Below, one piece after another: positions 1 through 11,480 of a stretch of DNA of 64,000 nt. The translations under genes were made by a program, and so were the position numbers. Within the stretch, counting starts at the first letter, position 1. The number at the start of each line of letters is the position of its first letter. This DNA comes from Siderastrea siderea (taxonomy: Eukaryota; Cnidaria; Anthozoa; Scleractinia; Rhizangiidae): the NCBI GenBank assembly GCA_964030785.1, contig OZ034971.1, forward strand, positions 18,556,365 through 18,620,364, given 5' to 3'. The notes beneath the pieces are model-generated. The model was given only the letters and a program-made list of their open reading frames with translations. It was not told where the DNA came from and did no database searches.

Positions 1-1074
1 TAGAATTTCTCCACAGGCGTCCTTTTCAACACGTCACTGATATTTTCAAGTTAAGAACGAAAAGAAGATATGGACCAACTTCTTGCAGTCACAGGAATAA
101 TTTTGCACGTTTGAGCCGATTTTATAAAGATCACTTCTCTCCAGTCTGTGTTGCTTGAATTTGAAATCCGCTAAATAGTGAGCTTGACAGCTACAGATAC
201 AAATCGACTAAGTATAACTAGCTATTTACCCCCAAATTTTGGATATGTGGTCCATTGAGGTAGGTGACTACGAACGTGGAGCGGCGATCCAAGAAATCCG
301 TGCGCTTTCCGTCACTGTGGCGGATAATTTACAGGATTGGTATTTGTCAGCCGAGTTTGACAGTCTAGCCTCTTTATACTACCAGTTCGACTTCATTTTC
401 GAGGGTCATCTTCCCCCATGCATTCTCGTTGCTTGGGAATTAAGTTGTCAATACAAAATCATGCCCATTCCACTGCATCACACCCTTCTGATCGGACCTG
501 CTCGTCTCACCACCCACACTTTTCCGACCTACTCTCTTAAATACATGCATGTAGGGAATCAGTTGTGCGCACTTAAAGAGAAAGCGTCTTGAGCCAATTT
601 GGTCTGGAATAATATATATATATTTTTAAATAGTGGTGAAAGAAAACAATTTTATTTATAAGTCAGTGAATATTTCCATAATGTGCCCGCATTCAACTAA
701 AATTCATAAAAGACTACAATAGTTAAAAAAAAACGAGGTGATAAAATGATGTGTCAATAAATTTTTACACGTATAAAAAGCATTTTGAAAGTACACTCTA
801 TTTCAAGCTCCCATACAAAATAGATCGGAGTTTTTAGATCTAAAACACGGTCATTGTTTCCAGCTCCGGTTCGCACACTAACTTCCGAGGAATCACTTCT
901 TGGGCAAAGCACACAACAGGCAGTGGATGAAGCAGAATCTGTATAAATGTTCTTGTGCTCACGACTCACCAGAGAAAGTTATCGAGATTGCGAGTAGTAA
1001 CATGCTACTGCAATCCACCCAGGAGAAAGGGATAACGATCAAGTCCAGTCGGATGTTGGATTTCTTCGCGTACT
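1..1074. other. gene-free flank
   Basis: No convincing gene is seen. An open frame of 117 codons at 239-592 has no recognisable domain, no repeats and no obvious splice context, so I do not call it. The stretch from about 600 to 800 is AT-rich with short A and T runs and contains AATAAA-like strings, which would fit the 3' untranslated region of the minus-strand receptor gene that ends at 1075. Confidence 0.5.
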
Positions 1075-1953
1075 TTACACCGCTGTGCTAGCGCTGGCTT
1101 GGCGAGGTCTCGAAACTACCTTCTTTCTGCGTAATATTTTCCGAAGTTCCTTTCGAATATCTCTTTTGAAAAGAGCGTAAGCTATCGGGCTTGCAGCCGA
1201 ATTAACGACTATTAGAAAATAAATAACTTTTATAACTTCTTCTGTTGGGGTAGAGGAGTAAGCAAGGAAACGGACAACGCTGTATAGCTCAACACAGTAG
1301 CAAGCAAGAAAAATTGTTACCACTATTGTGATGACTTTAGCAGCGGAGAAGTCCCTTGTTCGGCGGCGATTAGGTTGATTGTACTGTAATTGAAAGTCGA
1401 GGCGGGCATCTTTGCGCCAGTGTCTTCTTGCAGTTATTACTAATTGGGTTGTAGTTATAAACAAATACAAACACGGAATAATCTCGAATAGGATCATTTT
1501 GCTGATCACGAGGCTCTTGTTTTGCAAGTTGCATTTTCCTAGCCGACTGCATAATGCCGGGATGAAATCAAGAGTTAATGGAATGCCCCAAGCTAATGCA
1601 ATAAGGACTGCGGCTCGACGAGAAGTCATCCATGTGACGTACCTCAAAGGTTTAATAATCGCGATATAACGATCGCTTGTCATAGCACACAAGTTAGTGA
1701 CCGATGAAAATATTGCCAGCAAAGCTATGTCGTGTGCTATTGTGGTTTTGCAAAGTGCGAGTTTTCCACAAAAGAATGTAGTAGGGAAGTAAATAAGACC
1801 GACAGCAAAGTCAGCCAAGGCAAGTGACAGTACGAACCAGTTTGGTGGGTTATGAAGTCGAGGCCTTGACGCAATTATGACAACAACGAGAGCATTGCCA
1901 AGGACTGCAACAATACTGGGAAACCAGCCAAGGATGTAAAACCAAGACATCAT
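1075..1953 (-). CDS. rhodopsin-family (class A) G-protein-coupled receptor
   Basis: A 292-residue intronless seven-transmembrane receptor that would sit in the plasma membrane and couple an unknown ligand to heterotrimeric G proteins. Visible hallmarks: GN in TM1 (residues about 19-20), LALADF in TM2 (44-49), a conserved Cys near the start of TM3, SDRYIAI at the TM3 end (DRY box, about 93), a Trp in TM4, and TM7 with SPIAY in place of the usual NPxxY, followed by an amphipathic helix 8 rich in Lys/Arg. The extracellular N terminus is only a few residues long and lacks N-glycosylation sites. Intronless class A receptors of this size (amine/melanocortin/adenosine-like) are greatly expanded in cnidarians, so the ligand cannot be inferred. 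This is the only clear host gene in the window. The start is the first of two adjacent Met codons; no upstream in-frame extension is evident. Confidence 0.9.
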   Translation of the reverse strand: MMSWFYILGWFPSIVAVLGNALVVVIIASRPRLHNPPNWFVLSLALADFAVGLIYFPTTFFCGKLALCKTTIAHDIALLAIFSSVTNLCAMTSDRYIAIIKPLRYVTWMTSRRAAVLIALAWGIPLTLDFIPALCSRLGKCNLQNKSLVISKMILFEIIPCLYLFITTTQLVITARRHWRKDARLDFQLQYNQPNRRRTRDFSAAKVITIVVTIFLACYCVELYSVVRFLAYSSTPTEEVIKVIYFLIVVNSAASPIAYALFKRDIRKELRKILRRKKVVSRPRQASASTAV

Positions 1954-4219
1954 CTGAATCTAACGCTTCTTGAGATGCAGCAATGTGTGATTATTACTGA
2001 ATTCTGGAACGTGACCGAAGTCCCGTTCTTCTCAAAATGAAAGCTGAGAAGAGAAAGGAAGTAATTAGCTCTTCAACACAATTTCATTGGGTCCAGCTGC
2101 CCAGAATAAGTCCAGCAAAATCTGAGCTGCACGGTTTGCATTGCACCAGTTTAATTAGACCAATTGTAGAGAGACCCCAAGCATCATATTTTTTGTTATT
2201 TGCGATCGGTAACAAAGGCAACGTTTGCCAAAAAAGGTTGTGTTTGTCTTCCACACCGAGGTTGTATCCTGTTGGGAAGATACGAGATGAACGGATATAC
2301 TTTTGTATATATCTGATCTAAAGGCAGCAAAAGACTAAAAGGAGAATTGAAGTATCATCATCATCAACAACGACAACAACAACAACACCAAAAAAAAGAA
2401 AAAAGAATTATAAGTAAACTAAAAAACAATAGTAAAGCGATATTAAATATAAACGATACGCAGGAACTCACATTTTTTTTTTTAGTTTCAAGGGCATCAA
2501 TAAAATAAAAGTTAGAGTTTCCTCTCAAAAATGCGATGTGAACTGGGTGACTCACAGGCCTAACTAATGCCGTTTACATTATATATTTATTTATATATTT
2601 TTATCGCTATTGCTAGTGACAGAAATCACCAACAACCATAAATTTCTTAGATTGGACTTAGCGCCCGAGGGTGTTAATTTTCTTACGTAAGTTAATTTAT
2701 GTTGGCGCGCTCTAAAGTCTGCAACCCGTTTCTGTTGTCCACTAAAAACAGGCCATCATTATTATTATATTTGCACTTCCGCAAATGAAGTTCTTCAATG
2801 TGTGTTCAATTGAGTACGCACATATTTCAAAGCCTTTAAAACACCGAGCAACCGAGCAGATTTAAATGATGTTTATTCTGCCAATTTAATTTTAATTATT
2901 TCATGCTCCTTATATCCAATTTAAATGCAAATAACTTTCATTAAAAATGTAATGAAAAACATAATGTTCCCAGTCTTGCCAAAATTTATACTCTGATTAA
3001 TTTTGACGCTGTTTCTTTCAAGTCCTTCGTTTAATTAAATGTTATATAGATACTCCTCTGTCTTTTACTTTACTCGAAGCCTTTTAGAATCTTCGGTTTG
3101 CCTTACAGAAAACGATTTCGTGACATTTGGACAATCTATCTAGCGGGAGGTCAGTTCTCGTTGAATAGCCTCGCTATTGGAGGCTCTTTTTGCTCCGGTG
3201 CCCTGCTCGTTGCCTTTTATTCTTTTCGCCCAATACCCCACCAAACGTTCTGTTCACATGCTATTCTCTCTCACACTAAAACAATATGGATCTCAGAGAA
3301 GGTCCTTAGGAGAAAAGATAATTGAAGATTGTATCGCACTGACAACTGTTTAAACAAAATGTACGCTTCTGTGTTTACTTACGTTGCAAAACTGAAATTC
3401 ATAACATGTCAGTTTCAAGATGAACTTACTGAATCCTGACTAACATCAGGAAGAAAAAACTAAGCAACTAGTGAATTTCAATTCAGAATATTTGAATTAA
3501 ATTCTTATGCTTTCTGAAATTTAAATCATTTGCCAGAATCTATCTTTATCTGGTTACTTGCTTTCGTCCTAATAACAGGGACTCAAAACGCATTCATTTA
3601 AAGCAGCTGCTTAGAGTGACTTAAGAAAGGATGCAAAATAGTTGAAACGACTGTATTCAATCGATGCCGAAAAGTCTTATCTCAGGATGAATCAGAAGGG
3701 AATCTAAGGTAGGGACAAGGGGGGCTGCCCTGAAAAGGCTTGGATGTTATCGAGAATCATAGAGGCACATCAACAAAGAGACGACAAAAAATTTGCGACT
3801 AGCGAAGCTGCTGGAAAGTCGTTTTCGCTGATAAAAATGAGGTAAGGTGTTTAGCAATTTGGTTGTTAACTCAGCCCTTACTACACCCGTTATCGCTGCA
3901 GTTTGCGGACCCTTGTTACGAATGAAACGTGATTCGACAGAGCTCTATGACTCGCACGTTATCACAAAGTGTTTTCACAAAGCAACGAGGGAGATTAGCA
4001 GATCTTCTGCATCTTTCTAATGGAGGCTTATCGTATTTCCAAAAGTTTGTATTTCATCAGTAAACTCGTTTCATGCCCAAACTTCCGTGATTATTTTGTG
4101 ACCATGGGCCAATTATGGTCAGTCTGCGAATCATGGTTCACCCGTCATGATTTACCGATAGTCACAAAACATCAATCAAATTTGCGCATGAAATTGGTTT
4201 GTGGAGGAAATCTTTGTTT
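1954..4219. other. gene-free AT-rich DNA
   Basis: No gene is supported. Open frames here are under 110 codons and none shows a domain. There is an (CAA)n-like low-complexity patch near 2355-2400, and several runs of T or A, but no long inverted or direct repeat that I could trace. Confidence 0.5.
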
Positions 4220-4291
4220 AGAAGAAGAAGAAGAAGAAGAAGAAGAAGAAGAAGAAGAAGAAGAAGAAGAAGAAGAAGAAGAAGAAGAAGA
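4220..4291 (+). repeat. (GAA)n microsatellite
   Basis: About 23 perfect GAA/AGA units in a row. The apparent acidic poly-Glu and basic poly-Arg reading frames through it are artefacts of the repeat. Long GAA tracts of this kind can form triplex DNA, but nothing local shows a function. Confidence 0.95.
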
Positions 4292-4785
4292 TCGTTTCCC
4301 AGACTTCTTGGTTCCTTTTACATTTTAGCATTAAAGCATGATCTTACATCATATAACGCAGTGAATGTTGTCCCTCTTTGTTGGCAGCTTTTAAGAACTG
4401 ATGTTGAACTAGCAAGCGAAAATGAAAATTTTGTAGCCTCACTTTTCTACTGAGATACCTGCAATTTCAAGGGAACAAAGACAAAACGGTGCTTTTTGTT
4501 CCCTTGTAGTCAGAATATCGGGTCTGAATGCCCTTAACTAGTAATCTTAGTAAGACAGCATTAGTCTTTTTTTCCAAATACGTTGAACACGTCATACACG
4601 CCATACACGTAACTCAAAAATAAAAACTAAATTTTCATGAACACATGGACTGTAGCACGCACAATTTATCTTGGTTTTGGCGTATTTACCTGATTTAGCG
4701 TATCCAGCGGACATGCCATGAACAGATTAACTATTCCTGCTGTTACAGCTCTGTGACTTTAACTTCCTATGTGTTACTGGAGTGT

Positions 4786-4947
4786 TTACCGGGTTTAGCG
4801 TATTCGACGTATATGAAACGAATGAATTAACTAATGCTACTACTACACACAAGTACTACTATCGTGACTAAGTTACTTCTCATTGTTAGCGTGTTTACCG
4901 GGTTTAACGTGTTTAACGTGTTTAGAAGAAATTTACTACTACTACTT

Positions 4948-4989
<42 letters not shown>

Positions 4990-5272
4990 TTAATAATAAT
5001 AATAATAATAATAATAATGTTATTATTATTATTATTATTATTAATGATAATAATAATGTTATTATTATTATTATTAATAGTAGTAGTAGTAGTAGTAGTA
5101 GCAGTAGTAGTAGTAGTAAATTTCTTCTAAACACGTTAAACACGTTAAACCCGGTAAACACGCTAACAATCAGGAGAAACTTAGCCACGGTAGTAGTACT
5201 TGTGCGTGGTAGTGGCAATAGTAATTCATTGGCTTCATACACGTCAAATACGTTAAACCCGGTAAACACTCT
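4786..5272. repeat. large foldback palindrome with trinucleotide core
   Basis: A near-perfect inverted repeat whose arms begin with a GTTTACCGGGTTTA-type motif and converge on a core of (CTA)n, (AAT)n, (TAT)n and (TAG)n tracts centred near 5,025. Inner arm sequences such as the AACGTGTTTAGAAGAAATT tract at about 4,913 recur as exact reverse complement at about 5,118-5,150. The arm motif also recurs as partial copies at 4,680-4,700, 5,330-5,375 and 5,450-5,490, so the foldback lies in a small cluster of related units. Trinucleotide cores flanked by foldback arms also occur at 12.7-13.9 kb and 27.5-27.7 kb, which implies a family of hairpin elements. Confidence 0.9.
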
Positions 5273-5762
5273 ACCAACAGAGAGAAAGTCATTCACGATA
5301 GTAGTACTTGTGTGTGGAAGTGGCATTAGTTAATTCATTCGTTTCATATTATGTCAAATATGCTAAACCCGGTAAACACTTCAAAGACTACTGGAATTCA
5401 CATCAGCTACTTAGCACTCTGTAGCACACTGTACACATTTTCTTTCGTTGCTGGCGTGTTTGCCGGTTTTGCCGTATTTAACGGGTATGGCATGGCTTAA
5501 ACTAAGGGTACTAAGCCAAATTAGGTGGCGATAGTCCTATTCATCACACACCTTCGTGCATACATTTGGCTAATGAACCTTGCAAAGCTATTGGCTGGGA
5601 AAGACAAAGGAACATAAAATGCGTCACTCTTTAGCCAATGGCACGATACTTGCTATTCTTTAAGGCTGTTGTTTTGGCACCGATTGGTTTATGATTGTGT
5701 CTGGTTTGTATTTAAGGGTTAAAAACTTCAAAACGGCCCAGTGCATTGCTCGATTAGGCAAA

Positions 5763-8700
5763 ATGAGCAGACCTTGCTCACAGCTAAATAGCAAGGCTAT
5801 AAGAGTTAAGGCAGAATGCGAAGTCGTGGCAAGGGTGGAAAACCTGTGTTCGATCGTTGCGTTTAAATGCGTTTGGAGGGTTGACGACGAGGAAATTGAA
5901 AACGCATGGAATTGGATATGTGAGAAACGGGACGAGTGTGATTCGGCTTTATCCAAATTGCAAGAAGTTTGCTTTTTATTCTCGGCTATTAGCACTTCGA
6001 AAAGGGACACTAAGAAGCGAAAAGCCAACAGAAAATCACAAGAAACCAACGAAAGTGACGATTCAAACGACGAAACTACTCTCAACTCTTCTCAACTGTC
6101 ATTACCGGGAAAACAAACATTTCCCGCCATATCGTACTGGCTGGCGTGTCAGACAAATAATGGTGCACCTATAAATTCACTGAAAGTCCAAAAAGCGGTT
6201 GGTAGTTGTGGCCTGGAATTTTATTCATCCCGAGCGTCTCGGAAAAGGAATAGTGAAAACGTAAACATGCTATGCCAAGTGTTGAAGGATCATAAAAATC
6301 CTTGCGTAATGCAATTAGTGGAGTTGTCATATCAACACTGCCTTAGGTGAGTGAATAACTTTCAACTCTTTTTAATCATGTGAATTACCGCTAATTACGA
6401 GGAGATTAAATAAAATGTTTTACATGGTGAGATTAACATTGCTGTTAATTAAGTTTTCAAACTAAAAAATGACAATCATGGTAAGTTTGATTTCAAAAGA
6501 GCACACACAGCGAGATTGTGTTACATTATGTGTTACGCTAGAAAAAAACTATTTTATTTCATTGGCAGAGCTCTTCAAGACGAACTTGACATCGCTGATC
6601 AGTCCCAAGAGTCAGCCCCGTCAGAAAATGTCGTCCGTCTTCGTGTGGTCCTTGAAAACTTCAAGCCGATGATGAAGTCAGCTGTTAAAGAATTACGCCG
6701 CGCAGGTCTACTGTTAGACATATTTGGCTTGGATATGAATTTGCAGAGCACGTCGCAGCCCACATTCTCCGAACCTCCACACAAACCATTATCGTGCCAA
6801 ATCACAGTACTGTGCAACGATATACAACTGGTCCTGAGAAAGCTGAACTACGCAATCTTTCGCGGAGAGGTATTCAAGATGGCGGCTAAGTCAAAGTTTA
6901 CTTTTCAGTATCTTTGCAATATGAAGACCTTCCTTCACAACTTAATGGGAAACGAAGCCTTCAAAGATCGACTTGTACAGCATATGCAGCGTGTTCTACC
7001 CATACTGAGCGAGCCAGAAAGTTCTGTAATACCTCAGCTTAAAATCAACAGAGACCTGGTTGAAGTACAAGGCGGATGGTTCTGGAGCTTTTCTGCAGGA
7101 TCATTTGTCCACGGAATTATTTCAGAATCGCAGGTGAGGGGGATATTAACACTAACAATTTAAGGGTCTAGATCACTTAGTTTATCCCGTCTCCTCCAAA
7201 CTTAAGGTGAAATCAATGGAAGGCCTTAAAAGAAATGTTTGAAACCGTGATATCCTTGTTAGAGTCTTGTTAGAGAGAATTATTTATGTCTTTTGCTACA
7301 CGGGGGAAAGGCAGTATGTTTATAAGCTTATACAGTGTTTTAGTGAGCCGTTATAAAAACATCAACGATCAAATTGATTGCCACAAATTTCTAATTCTTT
7401 TTAACCCGCGATGTTTATTGACGAAGGCTACACCCACTCTTCATGGCTCTGAAGCTACATATCTAATGTGCATTCTGTTGACTCTCTTGAACAGAAAGGC
7501 GTTGTAACTCCCCGAGCATTTGTGGACTTCGACAGACTCAAAGATCCCGAACCGAAGTACTTCGAGGAAATTTTAAGGAACAGTCTTTCTTTTGAGAACA
7601 TTCAACAATTTTGTGCAGATTTCCTGGCATTGTTTCGTCCTAGAGAGCACAAACAGCCGGTACCGTGTGCAATTGGGTCCGCGGACAGTGGCAAGACCAG
7701 TCTCTTCGCCCCTGTGTTCCAGATCGTTCCCCTAAACCGAATTGCGCGTGTAACAAAGCAAAAGAGCTTTAACAAGGCAATGATTGACAACTCCACCGAG
7801 ATTATCTTTCTTGATGAAGCATTTCCCGGCCTGCTGGAAATTGATGACTGGAAGATTCTGTGCCAGGGGGGATTTACTTCTCATGACGTCAAGTGGAAGA
7901 AGGCCGAGGGATTTCATTGCACTGCATCCATGTACATAACCTGCCAAACAGAGATGGATTTTGGGGTTGCTCACAACGAAGCCATGGATAAACGGTTGCA
8001 CAAGTACTACTTGAAAAGTTTGCCTCGCGTGGAGCCAGATGCAAACAAGTGGCTGAGGGAACACGCCATGGAGTGCATTGTCTGGGCACAGAATATCGTA
8101 GGCAGCACCGCGCGCAGTGCCACACCCGAGCCCGTTGTCTCCGAACAGGGCTTGCCAGAGGATGACCTGCAGAACATTTTAACAGTATCTTTGATTGACG
8201 AGGAAGCCGAGGATTCCAACCAGCCACAATGTAGTCAAGCAGGCGCCCGGTCCACACAGTCTTCGTCGGAAAGCGACGCAGATGACAGCGACGCGGCTGA
8301 GATAGAGGTGTTGCGCGTCGAACATGCGAAGGCCAGTGAGGGAAGTCTGAGACAACGACACCTCAAGACGATGCTTGCAAACTTGGAAAAGAGCCAAAAA
8401 GCCAAGAAGCGTTTGTCTAAGACCGTACGGAATTATCGCCTGGCCAGCCACAGAGCGATGCTGGTGGACCTGGGCGTTGTCGATCAGTCGGAGGTGAGCC
8501 AACTCGTCACAGATCCCGATGAGCCACTCCCGGCGTACTTGGAAAAAGAGCAAAACAAGGCCCTCGAAGAGAAGCAAAGACGACTTGAAGAGAAACAACG
8601 CCGTAAGGAACAGGAGAATATCAGGATTGCGTTTGAAAATCCGTGGTTATTAAATATGGAGAAGGAAATGACAGAGCAAAGCATACGAATGGAGGATCCA

Positions 8701-9150
8701 AGGGACGAAGAAGAGCGCCAAGTAATGCAAAGTCTACTGGAAATAAATTGCGACAAACTACGCAGTTACCACGAGCGACACGGAACGTTAAGCCTGCCGG
8801 CTGCTGTGGAAGAACGTAAGAGGCTGTGCCTGAGCAACCAGCTGGTAGACCCTTCTTGCGTTAATTTGGTCCGAGACCTGTACTCCCCTCTACCAGTGAA
8901 GCTCCTCCCAGCCAGCCAGTGTTCCGGTACTCCGCTGAGAAGCAGTCACAGCTCAGTCGAAGAAGAAGAGGAAGACATTTGGTTAATTACGCCGAGAACC
9001 CCAACGTACACCCCGCACAACGACTTGGAACCTCTCTGTCCACCTTCCCCAGTGATGGCTTTCAATCCAGCAAAGAGGCGTCGGGTTCAAAGTCAGGCAC
9101 ATGAGAAGAGGCAAAAGAAATTAACGAGTTTTTTTCAGTCGCAGTCGTAG
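5763..9150 (+). CDS. parvovirus NS1-like superfamily 3 helicase, three exons
   Basis: A replication-type ATPase, predicted to act in the nucleus as a hexameric DNA helicase. Exons are 5763-6346, 6569-7133 and 7495-9150. Both introns have GT..AG ends and compatible phases (2, then 0), giving about 934 residues. The SF3 core lies in exon 3: Walker A GSADSGKTS (about residue 441), Walker B TEIIFLDEAF (about 483), and a motif C region MYITCQT (about 528). No HUH nickase motif was recognised in exons 1-2. Downstream are an acidic Ser-rich linker and a Glu/Lys/Arg coiled coil (about 730-760). The last residues contain QKKLTSFF, a textbook PIP-box pattern. The start at 5763 was chosen because a TATA-like TATTTAAG lies about 50 bp upstream; an in-frame ATG at 5691 is possible. 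It converges with the recombinase gene, 250 bp apart. Confidence 0.82.
6347..6568 (+). other. intron 1 of the SF3 helicase gene
   Basis: The donor is AG|GTGAGT at 6345-6352 and the acceptor is TTTCATTGGCAG ending at 6568. The reading frame before and after is open and joins in phase 2, while the intron itself contains stops in the exon 1 frame. Confidence 0.8.
7134..7494 (+). other. intron 2 of the SF3 helicase gene
   Basis: The donor is CAG|GTGAGG at 7131-7139 and the acceptor is CTCTTGAACAG ending at 7494. It joins two phase-0 exons. The 361-nt interval is AT-rich with stops in all frames. Confidence 0.8.
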
Positions 9151-9402
9151 ATTGACTGAGTTATTGTAGCAAGACTGACATGCGTCTAATTCTTTCTAGT
9201 GTAATGTTCATAATTGCAAATGTACTACTATTAAAATCATTGTTTCAGTAAATTTTATGTATCAAAGAGTGATGTTGAAAGAGTGTACTAAATAACTACA
9301 TAAGTCCATAATAAAGATTTCCTGTTGAGTTATGCTGTCCTTTATTAAACGCACAATCTCGAGATTCCAGCAAACAGCGTGTACACTAAGGCAATTCTTT
9401 TT

Positions 9403-11115
9403 TTACATGAATTTGAGCTCGGCCCTTTTCTTTAAAGAGTCTGCCATTCTTCCCTCTTGAAATTTGAATTCGGAATCTCTCAAGATGGCAGTCCATTGTC
9501 CAAATCCGTGTTTATCTATCCCTTCTTGTAGAAATTTGTCCTCGTCGGTCGTAAATTTTAAGATCCGACGATGGCTCCGTTGAATGCGCAAGGGCGTGGT
9601 TGAGGAGACAACCTTTTTGGGAGGCATGATTGTTCTTTCTGCAGTTTCAACTAAAGGCGACGAGCTTGAAGTTGAACAGCCAAACCTCGTGTGAACTTCC
9701 TTGTCCACTTCCGATCCCTTGGTACCTTGTAGTTTTTGTAGACACTCGTGGGCCATCGCAGCAACTTCGCGCGACCTCTGCTTTTGATAGTGAACTTTGG
9801 CGACGGCTGAACTGTGTTTTTGGTCTTCGGACAAAATCCTTTGTTCTTTACTAGTGAGCTGATTAAGGCTTTCCGTTTCGACATTTTGACGATAGCGCGT
9901 CGGATGAATGTACTTTCTGATTGCATCAAAGACTAGTTTACTCATGACGTCGCCCAATTTGCTGTGTTGGCCTCCAGTTTTCGTGACCAGAACGAACTCG
10001 CACTGGGGTTTTAGCAATGGCCTTACAAAATTGATGTAGCTATCGAGCACCTGCACGCTTGCATCGGTCAGAATTAAGGAGTCAAATCCATATTTGCTAG
10101 CAGTCTTGAACTTTTTCTGGTCGATGAATCCCCCGTTCTCCTTAGCTGCTCTGACCATGTCCACTGTCAAATACTGATAAGTCATAGGCCGAGATCCCTT
10201 CACCTTGATGAACAAATACACTGCGACAAATTTCGTGGCAAATGTTAAGTCCGAAGGATTAACTTGACCTGGAATAGTTTTGCACGTCTTCACAGTGTTC
10301 TCGTAACGAGGCAAATGAAATGTCACCACTTCTAACAGTTCTTCCATGGTTGCCCAGTGCCCCCTAGCATCCAAAGTTTCAATGTCTAGATCTTGTGTCC
10401 ACTGCAGTCTCATCATCATTGCCACCGTCTTGCGCGCTCGTTTAAGGTACAACTCCGTTGAGGACAAATTCCGAAGAACTGTGTCTGATGCGCCGTTTAT
10501 TTTTCTGAAGTCGATTAATTCGGAGATCGCATCAATGTAGCCCAATCGGCCACCGTGTCCGAGTTTGCATGCATCTTGCAAGTGGTCGATAAACTTGAAC
10601 AACAGACTATGAGAACACAGGCTAAAGTCCAGCACTTCAAAACTCAATTCATCTTCATCTTCGCAGCAAAATTTGAGAAATTTAAAGCATCTCTTGGCTA
10701 TCTGCTGAGCTGCACGATCTTTCTTGCAACCCCCACCACTTCCAGTCAACCATTTCGTGAATAACTCGCCAATTTGGCTGGAAACTGAAAACGAAGGCAT
10801 TACCCTGGCAGTTTGTTTTGTGATTTCACCCGATGTATCATCATCGGCAAGTTCTTTGGTACTTGAAACGTCGGGTTTTTCGTCAAAGAAAAAGAACCAA
10901 CTGTGCTTGGTGTTCACATGTTTCCTGCAGCCACGTTGACTTTTAAATCCATCGTGATCACACGTTTGTATTGGACAGTGATACAAGCTATCTGTTTCTT
11001 CTTTTTCCAAGTGAAGCCGTTTTGGTTTTGGTGATGAGCCATCGATTTTCGACCAGTCAACCTTACCCTTTTTGTTCATGTCGGACATCTGAGTGATCCA
11101 CACAATTTGTTCCAC
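9403..11115 (-). CDS. Crypton-like tyrosine recombinase with C2H2 finger and Myb domain
   Basis: A 570-residue protein predicted to integrate or excise the element through a covalent 3'-phosphotyrosine intermediate. In order: a C2H2 zinc finger (about residues 44-70, C-x4-C...H-x4-H, ending NTKH), an alpha-helical core-binding region (about 105-250), and a catalytic region with candidate Arg in KGSRPMTY (about 308), H-x-x-R in HPTRYRQ (about 407) and the His/Tyr pair in DQKHSS...VHY (about 437-447). A C-terminal Myb/SANT-like domain spans about 510-560 (TTDEDKFL..., ...GQWTAIL). The second Arg, His and Tyr spacing fits eukaryotic Crypton-type recombinases better than Ngaro/DIRS, but I assign this by motif only. 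The gene is intronless and converges with the helicase gene. The Myb end also survives alone in copy 2 at 27.9-28.2 kb. Confidence 0.72.
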   Translation of the reverse strand: MEQIVWITQMSDMNKKGKVDWSKIDGSSPKPKRLHLEKEETDSLYHCPIQTCDHDGFKSQRGCRKHVNTKHSWFFFFDEKPDVSSTKELADDDTSGEITKQTARVMPSFSVSSQIGELFTKWLTGSGGGCKKDRAAQQIAKRCFKFLKFCCEDEDELSFEVLDFSLCSHSLLFKFIDHLQDACKLGHGGRLGYIDAISELIDFRKINGASDTVLRNLSSTELYLKRARKTVAMMMRLQWTQDLDIETLDARGHWATMEELLEVVTFHLPRYENTVKTCKTIPGQVNPSDLTFATKFVAVYLFIKVKGSRPMTYQYLTVDMVRAAKENGGFIDQKKFKTASKYGFDSLILTDASVQVLDSYINFVRPLLKPQCEFVLVTKTGGQHSKLGDVMSKLVFDAIRKYIHPTRYRQNVETESLNQLTSKEQRILSEDQKHSSAVAKVHYQKQRSREVAAMAHECLQKLQGTKGSEVDKEVHTRFGCSTSSSSPLVETAERTIMPPKKVVSSTTPLRIQRSHRRILKFTTDEDKFLQEGIDKHGFGQWTAILRDSEFKFQEGRMADSLKKRAELKFM

Positions 11116-11480
11116 TTACATAAATAGTGAACAAAACACAAAGGCGACAAAAAACAATGGCTGTATTGTGCAAGTTTAAACTTGCCCCAACCTGCCCCAA
11201 CTTGCCCCTGCTTGCTCAGGCATGTGTCTGCTTGCCACTGTTCATTATTCTTAAGTAAGCTTACAAATTCGAGGTGATATATGGCGTTGGTGCGATTATA
11301 TTCAACCTTGCCCGGGCAAGTCTATAAGGGCCTCGAAAAGTCTTTAAAAATCTGCTATGGACTCTGCTTCGTGTTGTTTGAAACTTAAAACACTACACCA
11401 AATGTTTTTGCCAATTAAAAAGCGATAAAATCATAGATGGCAAGAAAAGAAGAATGTTTCTGTTGAACAAGATGTACAAA

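Noticed and set aside
239..592. 117-codon ORF
   Set aside because: No domain, repeat or context support; could be an exon, but nothing shows it.
4020..4453. Two ORFs with poly-Glu and poly-Arg tracts
   Set aside because: They are created by the GAA microsatellite read in different frames; no domain outside the repeat.
4834..5326. Poly-Leu/Ile/Val ORFs on both strands
   Set aside because: Translation of trinucleotide repeats inside a palindrome; not hydrophobic membrane proteins.
9644..11372. The segment missing in copy 2 as an intron of the recombinase gene
   Set aside because: Ends do not fit GT..AG on the coding strand at any joint allowed by the sequence, and it contains most of the conserved recombinase core.
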